NCBI RefSeq assembly: GCF_001465835.2
Contig: NZ_CP013661.2
Location: forward strand, 2,968,501-3,032,500
Direction: 5' to 3'
Length of the DNA stretch: 64,000 bases
From: Planococcus kocurii
GTDB lineage: Bacteria > Bacillota > Bacilli > Bacillales_A > Planococcaceae
Shown here: positions 13,771-22,207 of the stretch, piece after piece
How positions within the stretch are numbered: the first letter of the stretch is position 1
How the letters are laid out: each line of letters begins with the position of its first letter
Program-made: the position numbers and the translations under genes
Notes under the pieces: model-generated
The model's input: only the letters and a program-made list of their open reading frames with translations
Told to the model about the DNA's origin: nothing
Database searches by the model: none

Positions 13771-13776
13771 TATAAT
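13771..13776 (+). promoter_or_regulatory. Possible -10 box for dsdA
   Basis: Perfect TATAAT at 13771-13776, 42 bases before the dsdA start. No convincing -35 lies 16-18 bases upstream, so a dedicated promoter is plausible but weakly supported. Confidence 0.4.
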
Positions 13777-13817
13777 GTAATTACTAGACTATTCGAATGA
13801 AAGGAGATTTCAAGTCC

Positions 13818-15146
13818 ATGCAACAACAACAAATCAACAGCTGGATCGAACAATATCCAATGCTGAAAAATATGATTAATTTAGAGACAGTTTTTTGGTT
13901 AAATTCAAAACGTAAAAAAATGGCGGACATATCTGGGCTTGCCGTGAATTTAGCAGATATGCAACGAGCAGAGCAGCTTTGGCAACGATTTGCGCCGTAT
14001 TTAGCAACAGAGTTTCCAGATACTGCGGCAGCTAACGGCATTGTAGAATCACCGCTACGTGAAATTCCTATGATGAAACAGCAACTCGACAATCATTACG
14101 ACGGGGAAATTGAAGGAAAGTTATTTTTGAAATGCGATAATGAATTACCAATTGCTGGATCCATTAAAGCACGTGGCGGTGTTTATGAAGTGCTGCATCA
14201 TGCAGAGAAATTAGCCATAGCTGCAGGACTACTGGCAACGGAACAAAGTTATGAGCAGTTCTCATCTCAACAGTTCAAGCAGTTTTTTAGCCACTATTCG
14301 ATTGGCGTAGGTTCTACCGGGAATCTCGGTCTTAGTATTGGTATTATCAGCGCCAAACTCGGATTCCAAGTTTCCGTCTATATGTCTTCAGACGCGAAAC
14401 AATGGAAAAAAGACTTACTGCGTGAAAAAGGAGCAACTGTCGTAGAATTTGAAGGAGATTTTAGTGAAGCCATAGCTGCAGGACGACAGAGAACGCTCGC
14501 CAAGTCCGATGCTTATTTTGTTGATGATGAAAAATCTGAACATTTATTTTTAGGGTACAGTGTTGCCGCTTTTCGTCTTAAGCAACAATTAGATGCTGCA
14601 GCTATTCAAGTGGATGCTGACCATCCACTTTTTGTCTATTTACCATGTGGAGTAGGCGGGGCACCTGGTGGCATTGCATTTGGAATGCGCCAAATTTTCG
14701 GAGATGCGGTTCATTGCTTTTTCGTGGAACCAACGCATTCTCCTGCCGTGTTGGTCGGATTAATGACAGGTGAAAAAGAAAAGCTCTGCGTCCAAGATTT
14801 TGGCATCGATAACGTCACAGAAGGAGACGGACTGGCAGTTGGAAGGCCGTCGAGCTTTGCTTCTGGTATTAGTGAAAAAACCATTAGTGGCATCTATACG
14901 ATTGAAGATCAGGAGCTATTTAAATTATTGACTCTTCTAGCAGATAGTGAAGAAATCTTCATTGAACCATCTGCTACAGCCGGATTGTTGGGTCCACTGA
15001 AAATCAGGGCTTCGGGTTACGCAAAAACCAACCAAGTTTCGATGACTGCAGCTACTCACATTGTTTGGTCAACTGGCGGCGCGTTAGTGCCACAAGAAGA
15101 AATGAACGGATTTTATCAACGCGGAAAAGCTTATTTAGGAGGCTGA
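13818..15146 (+). CDS. dsdA: D-serine dehydratase (PLP-dependent)
   Basis: Deaminates D-serine to pyruvate and ammonia, detoxifying or using D-serine. The 442-residue fold-type II PLP enzyme has the Schiff-base Lys in GSIKARGG (about K117), the glycine-rich phosphate loop GSTGNLGLS, and PCGVGGAPGG. AAGGAG at 13801-13806 fixes the ATG at 13818 rather than the in-frame ATG at 13797, which precedes the SD. It is followed by two small membrane-protein genes, probably co-transcribed. Confidence 0.92.
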   Translation: MQQQQINSWIEQYPMLKNMINLETVFWLNSKRKKMADISGLAVNLADMQRAEQLWQRFAPYLATEFPDTAAANGIVESPLREIPMMKQQLDNHYDGEIEGKLFLKCDNELPIAGSIKARGGVYEVLHHAEKLAIAAGLLATEQSYEQFSSQQFKQFFSHYSIGVGSTGNLGLSIGIISAKLGFQVSVYMSSDAKQWKKDLLREKGATVVEFEGDFSEAIAAGRQRTLAKSDAYFVDDEKSEHLFLGYSVAAFRLKQQLDAAAIQVDADHPLFVYLPCGVGGAPGGIAFGMRQIFGDAVHCFFVEPTHSPAVLVGLMTGEKEKLCVQDFGIDNVTEGDGLAVGRPSSFASGISEKTISGIYTIEDQELFKLLTLLADSEEIFIEPSATAGLLGPLKIRASGYAKTNQVSMTAATHIVWSTGGALVPQEEMNGFYQRGKAYLGG

Positions 15147-15148
15147 AA

Positions 15149-15445
15149 ATGGATTTAACGTGGATCAGTATTGTAGTCGGAACAATTCTTATAGCCGGTT
15201 ATATTGTATATAGCGCGGTAGAGAAACACATTGAAACACTTGAAAACAGAGTCAGTAAAGTTGAGAAACTGCTTAAACAAACAATGCCAGAGATGGCATC
15301 GGTAGAACAAAAGGTCAATGAAGAACTTCGCGAACTTTTACAACAAGGTAAAACAATTGAAGCGGTAAAACGCACGCGACAGGAATTCGGCTGGTCGCTG
15401 TTAGAAGCAAAACAATATGTAGATGAGCTTAAGGCGGATACCTAA
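15149..15445 (+). CDS. Small membrane-anchored protein with L7/L12-C-terminal-like segment
   Basis: 98 residues, function unknown. One N-terminal membrane helix (about 4-23, WISIVVGTILIAGYIVYSAV) is followed by a short coiled-coil-like stretch (28-60). The C-terminal segment, IEAVKRTRQEFGWSLLEAK, resembles the helix-turn of ribosomal L7/L12 C-terminal domains (KxxR...GxxLxEAKxxV). AGGAGG lies at 15138-15143. It starts 2 bases after dsdA and its stop overlaps the next start by one base. The similarity is by eye. Confidence 0.75.
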   Translation: MDLTWISIVVGTILIAGYIVYSAVEKHIETLENRVSKVEKLLKQTMPEMASVEQKVNEELRELLQQGKTIEAVKRTRQEFGWSLLEAKQYVDELKADT

Positions 15446-15726
15446 TGCAGAAATGCGAAATCTGCCGTACTTCATTTACTTGGAAACAAGTTAGTAAATC
15501 TTTGTGGCTTGCTTATAAGCCGGTTGCTTGCCAAAATTGTGGAAAGCTTTATAAAGTCCAATTTCTGTCACGCATTTTAGCTTCCTTACTAGTGATAGGA
15601 CTAATTTTTGCTTTCAATCTTTTATCTTATCCAACTAGCACATAAACATTTATACTGGCTGTGTTAATTATCATTCCTGTAAATAGTCTCATGCTGCCTT
15701 ATTTGGTGCGATATCGGCTAGCTTAA
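15445..15726 (+). pseudogene. Zinc-ribbon membrane protein (cxxc_20_cxxc-like), broken by one in-frame stop
   Basis: The intact part (15445-15645, 66 residues) has CEIC, then CQNC about 24 residues later, a pattern of the cxxc_20_cxxc (TIGR04104-type) family, and one membrane helix. A TAA at 15643-15645 ends it. The same frame continues for 26 sense codons encoding a second hydrophobic helix (TFILAVLIIIPVNSLMLPYL) and a basic tail VRYRLA, then TAA at 15724-15726. Family members normally have a second C-terminal helix, so this reads as a nonsense mutation rather than a natural end. The truncated product may still be made. Start ATG at 15445 overlaps the previous stop. Confidence 0.65.
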
Positions 15727-15752
15727 AAGATCCTTTCTGAGGATCTTTTTTT
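15725..15752 (+). terminator. Intrinsic terminator after the dsdA cluster
   Basis: AAAAGATCC (15725-15733) pairs with GGATCTTTT (15741-15749) around TTTCTGA, followed by more T. It begins exactly at the distal stop of the broken zinc-ribbon gene, consistent with that stop being the original gene end. Confidence 0.85.
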
Positions 15753-15818
15753 CTTTGCAGGAAGAACAGAAGGCTACAGCGAATAACTAATGTTAAAAAG
15801 AAAAAGGGAGGCAACAGC

Positions 15819-16220
15819 ATGAGTATCCAATCGAGTCACATCTTCGTCAATTTGCCGGTGAAAAACTTAGAGAAGTCGGTCTCTTTTTTCAAGCAACTCG
15901 GATTTGAATTTGAAAACAACATGACCAATGATGATGGTGCAGCTTTGATTATTGGGCCCACTAGTTATGTGATGCTCTTGACTGAGGCATATTTTAAAGG
16001 GTTCACAAAAAAAGAAATTGCAGATACCTCTAGCCAAAGAGAAGTTATTCTTACTATTTCAGCTCCTAGCAAAGAAAAAGTAGACGAGTTAATCAGTCTG
16101 GCATTAACAGCAGGAGCTCAACTGGCAAATGAAAACGTAGACGACGAATTTATGTATTATGGCAGCTTTATAGACTTGGATGGCCATATGTGGGAAGTTC
16201 TCTATATGCAAGAAATGTAA
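15819..16220 (+). CDS. VOC family (glyoxalase/bleomycin-resistance-like) protein
   Basis: 133 residues with the beta-alpha-beta-beta-beta module of vicinal-oxygen-chelate proteins: N-terminal SHIFVNLPVKNLEKSVSFFKQLGF, and C-terminal GSFIDLDGHMWEVLYM, where the terminal Glu is a usual metal ligand. AAAGGGAGG precedes the ATG. Substrate unknown; such proteins may be lyases, dioxygenases or resistance proteins. It stands alone, convergent with the ABC transporter genes. Confidence 0.85.
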   Translation: MSIQSSHIFVNLPVKNLEKSVSFFKQLGFEFENNMTNDDGAALIIGPTSYVMLLTEAYFKGFTKKEIADTSSQREVILTISAPSKEKVDELISLALTAGAQLANENVDDEFMYYGSFIDLDGHMWEVLYMQEM

Positions 16221-16235
16221 ATGCGATCAATCGAA

Positions 16236-16270
16236 AGAAGCATCCGGAAGAACACTCTCCGGATGCTTCT
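16236..16270. terminator. Bidirectional terminator between the VOC gene and the ABC permease
   Basis: AGAAGCATCCGGA (16236-16248) is a perfect 13-bp inverted repeat of TCCGGATGCTTCT (16258-16270). It lies between converging genes and touches the stop codon of the minus-strand permease. Confidence 0.75.
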
Positions 16271-16947
16271 TAAATGTAATCGGCGTAACGTTTTTCAAGG
16301 TAGTTTTGCAAAATCGTCATAACCGAACAAATTGCCCAGTAAATGAGCGCCACTAAAATCAACATCGTCAGTAAATCGTATTCGCGTGCACCGACAATTC
16401 GTGCTTTCTGAAAAATTTCTGGAACGGTAATCATCGCAGCTAATGAAGAAGCTTTGATCAAGTCTAGATAAACATTCGATAAAGGAGGTATCGCAATACG
16501 AATAGATTGCGGAAGAATAATACGTCGCATCGATTGCCAGTAGGTCAACCCCAGTGCGGTCGAGGATTCCCATTGCCCTTTATCAACCGATGCCAATGAA
16601 GAACGGAAAACTTCCGCAATATAAGCGGCACTGTTAATCGTGAAGCCAATTAAAGCGGCTTGTACAGCTGTAAATTCGATGCCGACGACCGGCAAAGCGA
16701 AATACAGCAGAAACAAGATGACGAGTATCGGTACGCCTCTCATAAAGGAAATATAAAGGCGTGCCGGAAATTGCAAGACGAATAATCTAGACGTTCTAGC
16801 AAGTGATAAGAAAAAGCCAATGATCATACCGACAATCATACTAACAACGGAAATCAGCAATGTATAACCGATGCCTTCAAGCACATAGGGCAAAGATTCA
16901 ATCGCTAAAGCGGGATCGAATAGCAATCCCCATTCAATGTCATTCAT
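16270..16947 (-). CDS. Amino-acid ABC transporter permease (His/Glu/Arg/opine type)
   Basis: Membrane channel subunit of a polar amino-acid importer. 225 residues with about five membrane helices and the EAA-type loop where the ATPase docks (around SSTALGLTYWQSMRRIILPQSIRIAIPPLSN, about residues 130-160). It most resembles TcyB/HisM-type permeases; the substrate cannot be read from sequence. ATG at 16947 has AGGAGGT upstream. It sits 12 bases after the binding-protein gene. No ATPase gene is adjacent. Confidence 0.88.
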   Translation of the reverse strand: MNDIEWGLLFDPALAIESLPYVLEGIGYTLLISVVSMIVGMIIGFFLSLARTSRLFVLQFPARLYISFMRGVPILVILFLLYFALPVVGIEFTAVQAALIGFTINSAAYIAEVFRSSLASVDKGQWESSTALGLTYWQSMRRIILPQSIRIAIPPLSNVYLDLIKASSLAAMITVPEIFQKARIVGAREYDLLTMLILVALIYWAICSVMTILQNYLEKRYADYI

Positions 16948-16962
16948 CAAATGACCTCCTGT

Positions 16963-17811
16963 TTAATTTTCTTCAATATCAGGTTTAATAGAGACATCTG
17001 CACCACCGAAAAATTCTTTAGAAATTTCCGTAATTGTACCATCTTTCAACATTTCTTCTAGAGCAGTGTCGACATGGTCAGCAAGTTCTGTATTGTCTTT
17101 GTTCATGACAAGACCCACTTCTGATGGTGCGTATTTAATATCCGGATGAATGGTGATATTTAGTTCAGGAAAAGCCGCTACTCCAAATGTCGACAAATAA
17201 TAATCGTTTAAAATAACATCTGTCCGACCGATGGACACGTCTCTTAAGTACACCTCGTTTGAAGCGTTATCATAAGTAACTTCTTCGGCCCCATAATCAC
17301 GTGCAATTTCCATGTAAATTGAAGTAGAAGCTCCAGCTGCTTTTTTACCCGGTAAATCTTCTAAACTTGAAATGTCCGATAAATCATCTTTTCGAACAAC
17401 AGCTGTGCCGTATGAATGTTTAATCGGCGTCGAAAAAATAAATTCTTCGGCACGGCCTTCTGTAATTTCGATATCATTTGCGGCAAGATCTATTTGGCCT
17501 GTATTTACGCTCGTCAACATCTCATCAAATCCAAGTTCTTTAAATTCGATATCAAGTTCTAAACGATTACCGAGTTCACGTACAACTTCCACTTCAAAAC
17601 CGGTTAATTCATCAGATTCAGAATCACGAAAAGATGTTGCTAACAATGTGCCAGAAGTAGCGACTGTTAAAGAACCTTTGTCTTGAATTTCATCCCAAGC
17701 TGATGTTTCTTTCGTGGTTGAACTTTCCTCATCACTACATCCAACCAATAACAATGCAGCAAGTACACCGGTTGTTAAAAACGTCTTTTTTTTCAAGAAA
17801 TATGTATTCAT
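16963..17811 (-). CDS. Amino-acid ABC transporter substrate-binding lipoprotein
   Basis: 282 residues. A lipoprotein signal peptide ends in the lipobox LLVGC (Cys about residue 25). A type II periplasmic-binding-protein fold of the SBP_bac_3 family follows (LTGFEVEVVRELGNRL, then DLAANDIEITEGRAEEFIFSTP). The protein would be lipid-anchored on the outer face of the membrane and deliver a polar amino acid to the co-encoded permease. An AAGGGGG SD precedes the ATG. Confidence 0.9.
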   Translation of the reverse strand: MNTYFLKKKTFLTTGVLAALLLVGCSDEESSTTKETSAWDEIQDKGSLTVATSGTLLATSFRDSESDELTGFEVEVVRELGNRLELDIEFKELGFDEMLTSVNTGQIDLAANDIEITEGRAEEFIFSTPIKHSYGTAVVRKDDLSDISSLEDLPGKKAAGASTSIYMEIARDYGAEEVTYDNASNEVYLRDVSIGRTDVILNDYYLSTFGVAAFPELNITIHPDIKYAPSEVGLVMNKDNTELADHVDTALEEMLKDGTITEISKEFFGGADVSIKPDIEEN

Positions 17812-18043
17812 GTAATAAAGCCCCCTTAAATTTTAATCCTTTAAGAACATAGCATTTACTCTAAACTAGGGCAATGTTTTAACTCCAAATTGAATTTATT
17901 TTTGTGTTAACGATATTTTAATTATGTAAACTAAATAGCTGATTGCTCTTAAAGAGAGAGTACGTACTTTCAAATTATTAAACTCCGGCTAATTGCGAGA
18001 GCGATGCGCAAAGCTAGTGTTTAGACAAACCTCTTAATTTTTA
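17812..18043. other. 232-base non-coding stretch upstream of the ABC genes
   Basis: AT-rich leader for the minus-strand ABC operon. I see no match to S-box, T-box or lysine riboswitch consensus on either strand and no convincing promoter. It contains a small palindrome CTCTTAAAGAG near 17946 and GTACGTAC. Nothing else can be supported. Confidence 0.5.
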
Positions 18044-18074
18044 CAAAAAAACCAGAAAGCAAAGAGCTTTCCGG
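18044..18074 (-). terminator. Intrinsic terminator of rqcH
   Basis: Read on the minus strand: CCGGAAAGC pairs with GCTTTCTGG (18066-18074 with 18052-18060, one G-U pair) around TCTTT, followed by a run of seven T (18045-18051 on the plus strand as A). Confidence 0.85.
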
Positions 18075-18082
18075 CACATAAA

Positions 18083-19747
18083 CTATTTTTTTAACTTAAT
18101 AACCAGTTCTTCATCAGGCGTTACAAACACGGTTTTTTGTTCAAAATAAATAACAAAACCTGGTTTTGAGCCATTCGGTTTTTTTACTTGTCGTGCCTCG
18201 GTGTAATCGACAGGAACAGAAGACGACTCTCTTGCTTTACTGAAATATGCGGCGATTGTGGCTGCTTCAAGTATCGTCGTTTCATCCGGATTGTTATCAT
18301 GGATAATGACGTGAGACCCTGGAATGTCTTTCGTATGCAGCCATACATCAGACTTGGCTGCTACTTTAAATGTCACGTAATCGTTTTGCTTATTGTTTTT
18401 ACCGACAGAAATGGGTATTCCCGCAGAAGACACATAAGACTCCACAGAAGGCTTAGTAGGTTTTTTCTTTTTCTTTGATTTCTGTGCTTTCATAAAGCCT
18501 TGTTCAGCTAGTTCTTCGCGAATTTCTTCAATATCTGAAATGCCAGCTTGTTGAACTTGAGACATTAAGGTTTCGAAATACTCGACATCTTCTTCTGTCT
18601 TACTTATTTGTTCTTGCGTTTTGACAACGGCTGTTTTAGCTTTTTGGTAGCGCGAATAGTAACGCTGTGAATTATCAATTGGTGTTTTACGCGGATCTAA
18701 CGTAATGGTCACTTTTTCATCATTGTAATAATTATCAACTTCGATTTCCTTCATGCCTTTAGTCATACGGTGAAGATTGGCCATAATTAATTCGCCATTT
18801 AACTGAAGAACATCGCGTTTTTCAGCTTGATCTTGCTCTTTTTTTAGTTTTTTCAGCTTGAGTTTTAGTTTGGAAATCTCATTTTGTAGCCATCTTTCCA
18901 AATCACCGGCTTGTTGTTTTACACGATCACGTTCGGCTTTGGCATAATACATTCGGTCGAGTAGTTCACCGAGTGTGCTAAATTCAAGACCGTTTTCTGT
19001 GATATGGGTTAACGGGCTGGCAGAAAAGAAGCTTTTGCCTTGGTGTTCGATATAATAGCCGGTCGGATTAGCTTTTGAGAAGTCAGCAAGAAACGCTTTA
19101 GTCGTTTCAGTCTTATCCGCAGAACTTTCTAGACGAAACGCAAGTTCACGTGCATTGAGTGGCGAAAAGCCAGAAAACTGACCGACAATTTCAGAGGGTT
19201 CAGCTTTGTTCAATTCATCAATGGCTTCAAATGGATCCTTTTTCTCCTGAGCAGGTGGAAAGATATACGGCTGTCCGGGAAGAATGGTCCGAAACGAATT
19301 GACGCTCGGCGGCAAGTGCTTCAAGCTGTCGAGAATCATGGTTCGCTCAGCGTCGATTAAAATAACGTTGGAATGTCGCCCCATCATTTCAACGTGTAGC
19401 TCACGTTCAATGTCATCGCCGATTTCATTTTTTGCTTTGATTTTCAGCATGATGAGACGGTCCATTCCGTATTGAGAAATTTCTGTAATGACGCCGCCTT
19501 CGATATGCTTGCGTAGCAACATGCAAAACATCGGTGGTTCAGAAGGGTTGACGTTCGCTGCTGCTGTCAAGTGAATCCGTGAATACGATGGGTGAATCGA
19601 AATGAGCAATTTATGATTTTTTCCTTGAGCCCGTATATGTAAAAGTAGTTCAAGCTGGTTGGGCTGATGAACTTTTGAAATCCTGCCGGTGACCAGTTGT
19701 TGAAGTTCGCCAGTCATCGATTTTGTGAATAATCCATCAAATGCCAT
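18083..19747 (-). CDS. rqcH: Rqc2/RqcH homolog (NFACT protein) of ribosome quality control
   Basis: Binds stalled 50S subunits and directs alanine tailing of the nascent chain; formerly annotated as fibronectin-binding protein YloA. 554 residues: NFACT-N domain (MAFDGLFTKSMTGEL..., about 1-270), middle coiled coil rich in Lys/Glu (about 275-420), and a C-terminal NFACT-R domain with HTKDIPGSHVII. ATG at 19747 has GAAAGAGGG upstream and matches the family start; the in-frame ATG at 19780 adds 11 residues. Minus orientation next to gmk is as in B. subtilis. Confidence 0.93.
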   Translation of the reverse strand: MAFDGLFTKSMTGELQQLVTGRISKVHQPNQLELLLHIRAQGKNHKLLISIHPSYSRIHLTAAANVNPSEPPMFCMLLRKHIEGGVITEISQYGMDRLIMLKIKAKNEIGDDIERELHVEMMGRHSNVILIDAERTMILDSLKHLPPSVNSFRTILPGQPYIFPPAQEKKDPFEAIDELNKAEPSEIVGQFSGFSPLNARELAFRLESSADKTETTKAFLADFSKANPTGYYIEHQGKSFFSASPLTHITENGLEFSTLGELLDRMYYAKAERDRVKQQAGDLERWLQNEISKLKLKLKKLKKEQDQAEKRDVLQLNGELIMANLHRMTKGMKEIEVDNYYNDEKVTITLDPRKTPIDNSQRYYSRYQKAKTAVVKTQEQISKTEEDVEYFETLMSQVQQAGISDIEEIREELAEQGFMKAQKSKKKKKPTKPSVESYVSSAGIPISVGKNNKQNDYVTFKVAAKSDVWLHTKDIPGSHVIIHDNNPDETTILEAATIAAYFSKARESSSVPVDYTEARQVKKPNGSKPGFVIYFEQKTVFVTPDEELVIKLKK

Positions 19748-19803
19748 TAAATATCCCTCTTTCAAATCGTTTTGTTCCATCTTATCATTTTCACGGTGTA
19801 TTA

Positions 19804-19812
19804 TGATATAAT
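19804..19812 (+). promoter_or_regulatory. Extended -10 promoter of the gmk operon leader
   Basis: TGATATAAT (TGn plus perfect TATAAT at 19807-19812). No good -35 is present at 17 bases, fitting an extended -10 promoter. The predicted start near 19819 gives a 5' leader of about 264 bases before gmk. Confidence 0.6.
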
Positions 19813-19840
19813 AAGACAGTTAGTAAGAAAACGAAGAACA

Positions 19841-20050
19841 ACGATTGGTCGTAAATGGCGGCGAAGAGTTTGGTGAGAAACGCAACATTTCTTTTTGTTG
19901 ATAATTGAAAGCATCTCCGGTCAGCCGAATGGTTTCCATTATCACACTAGACTCACACGTCGGCAAACTAACTGATCTGGGAATCGCGTAGCAAATAGCT
20001 ATGGATGGGTTTCTATGGTGTTTGCCAAGACCGCGTTCCTGCGTTTAAGT
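19841..20050 (+). ncRNA. Structured leader RNA upstream of gmk, family not recognised
   Basis: Much of the 335-base gap between rqcH and gmk can fold. Visible elements: ACGA-TTGG-TCGT (19841-19852); a long imperfect hairpin 19900-19943 (GATAAT/ATTATC, GAAA/TTTC, CAT/ATG, CGG/CCG with a TCAG loop); AGTTTG+GTGAG (19867-19877) pairing with CTCAC (19952-19956) and CAAACT (19964-19969); GGAA-CGCG (19980-19988) pairing with CGCGTTCC (20032-20039). CAAAC (19964-19968) can instead pair with GTTTG (20020-20024), extending to GGCAAAC/GTTTGCC, so two states exclude each other. It matches no riboswitch consensus I know. No terminator is evident. Confidence 0.5.
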
Positions 20051-20070
20051 AGAAAATGATGACGAGGTAA

Positions 20071-20702
<632 letters not shown>

Positions 20703-20703
<1 letters not shown>

Positions 20704-20927
20704 TGTTATACCCATCCGTTGATAAACTAAAAAGCCGCATTGATTCAAAATACTCATTGGTGGCACTTGCTTCAAAACGTGCACGTCAATTGCACGAAAA
20801 CGGTGATGAAAAACTAGATTCATACGTTTCAGTTAAATCGGTTGGAAAAGCGCTTGAAGAAGTAGCAGCTGGCGTTTTAACACAAGAAAAACAAGATGAA
20901 TTCGCAATATATGAAGATGAAATTTAA
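20703..20927 (+). CDS. rpoZ: RNA polymerase omega subunit
   Basis: Small subunit that helps fold and assemble beta-prime. 74 residues with the family pattern MLYPSVDKLKSRIDSKYSLVALASKRARQL and an acidic C-terminus. Directly coupled to gmk by an overlapping stop and start, the universal Bacillales arrangement. Confidence 0.95.
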
Positions 20928-20946
20928 CCATTAATCGCAACAGACG

Positions 20947-20985
20947 ACTCCCAGAGCAAATTTGTTCTTTGGGAGTTTGTTGTTT
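20947..20985 (+). terminator. Hairpin between rpoZ and coaBC, possible weak terminator
   Basis: ACTCCCAGAG (20947-20956) pairs with CTTTGGGAGT (20967-20976, one G-U), followed by TTGTTGTTT, an interrupted T tract. It probably attenuates rather than ends transcription, since coaBC follows closely on the same strand. Confidence 0.5.
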
Positions 20986-21001
20986 AGAAAGGGTGTTTCA
21001 G

Positions 21002-22207
21002 TTGGTGGAGAATCGTAAAATTCTATTATGTGTCAGCGGAGGAATCGCCGTTTATAAAGCGGTGGCACTTGTTAGTAAACTGTCTCAAGCCGGCGCTTCT
21101 GTAAAAGTGATGATGACAGAGTCAGCGCAGCAATTTGTGCAACCGCTAACTTTTCAGGTCATGTCGAGAAACGATGTCTACACGGATACGTTTGATGAAA
21201 AGGATTCTTCTGTCATTGCGCATATCGATCTTGCGGATTGGGCAGACCTGATTATTGTAGCGCCTGGCACTGCCAATGTTATCGGGAAATTGGCAAATGG
21301 CATCGGTGATGATATGGTGACAACGACTTTACTTGCTGCAACTGCACCTATTTGGATTGCACCAGCAATGAATGTCCATATGTATGACCATCCGGCAGTC
21401 AAACGCAATATCCAGCAGCTTCATGAAGACGGCATCCGTTTTATCGAGCCATCTGAAGGGTTTCTTGCCTGTGGATATGTTGGGAAAGGTCGTTTAGAAG
21501 AACCAGAAAAAATTACAGCATTGATCAACGATTATTTTTCAAGTGAATATATACTGGCTGGTAAAAAAGTAGTTGTAACAGCGGGACCAACTCGTGAACG
21601 AATTGATCCGGTTCGTTTTTTGACTAATTTCTCCAGCGGAAAAATGGGCTATGCTATGGCTGCAGCAGCAGCTGAGATGGGTGCTGAAACAATCTTGATT
21701 AGTGGTCCGGTTTCATTACCAGTACCGAGTGGCGTAACAAGAATTCTAGTGGAAAGCGCTGAAGACATGTTGCAGGCAGTAGCAGCTCAATACGAGACGG
21801 CAAATTATGTCGTTAAAACAGCAGCAGTTGCCGATTATAGACCACAAGCAATTGCCAATCAAAAAATAAAAAAACAACAAGGCAATTCAACCCTTGTTCT
21901 AGAACGAACAGTTGATATTCTTCAACATCTTGGTCAGCATAAAACCAATCAAATATTGATTGGTTTTGCAGCTGAAACCAATAATGTAAGTCAATATGCT
22001 AAAGACAAGCTAGCGCGTAAAAATGCAGATTACATGATCGCCAATGATGTAACAGAAGTCCAAGCAGGGTTTGAATCGGATACGAATCGAGTTACGATTT
22101 ATGGGAAAAATGACTTTGAGCAAATTTTTGATATGATGCCCAAGCAGCAATTGGCACGCCAATTGTTTAAGCTGATTACGGATAGAGAAGAATCGCATGA
22201 TAGCTGA
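21002..22207 (+). CDS. coaBC: Bifunctional phosphopantothenoylcysteine decarboxylase / phosphopantothenate-cysteine ligase
   Basis: Two steps of coenzyme A synthesis in one protein. The N-terminal FMN flavoprotein CoaC (about 1-180) has CVSGGIAVYK and the PAMNVHMY active-site motif. The C-terminal CoaB ligase (about 185-401) has TAGPTRERIDPVRFLTNFSSGKMG and the KKQQG loop. The start is probably TTG at 21002 (GAAAGGG eight bases upstream) or GTG at 21005; an in-frame ATG at 20969 lies in the intergenic hairpin. It overlaps priA by 11 bases. Confidence 0.93.
   Translation: MVENRKILLCVSGGIAVYKAVALVSKLSQAGASVKVMMTESAQQFVQPLTFQVMSRNDVYTDTFDEKDSSVIAHIDLADWADLIIVAPGTANVIGKLANGIGDDMVTTTLLAATAPIWIAPAMNVHMYDHPAVKRNIQQLHEDGIRFIEPSEGFLACGYVGKGRLEEPEKITALINDYFSSEYILAGKKVVVTAGPTRERIDPVRFLTNFSSGKMGYAMAAAAAEMGAETILISGPVSLPVPSGVTRILVESAEDMLQAVAAQYETANYVVKTAAVADYRPQAIANQKIKKQQGNSTLVLERTVDILQHLGQHKTNQILIGFAAETNNVSQYAKDKLARKNADYMIANDVTEVQAGFESDTNRVTIYGKNDFEQIFDMMPKQQLARQLFKLITDREESHDS

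Noticed and set aside
17941..18035. Possible degraded copy of the acpP-rnc repeat
   Set aside because: CTCCGGC, GCGCAAAG and TTTAGAC loosely echo the repeat, but alignment by eye breaks down and the helices are not kept.
17812..18043. Riboswitch or T-box before the amino-acid ABC operon
   Set aside because: No S-box, lysine or T-box consensus on the minus strand and no terminator close to the gene.
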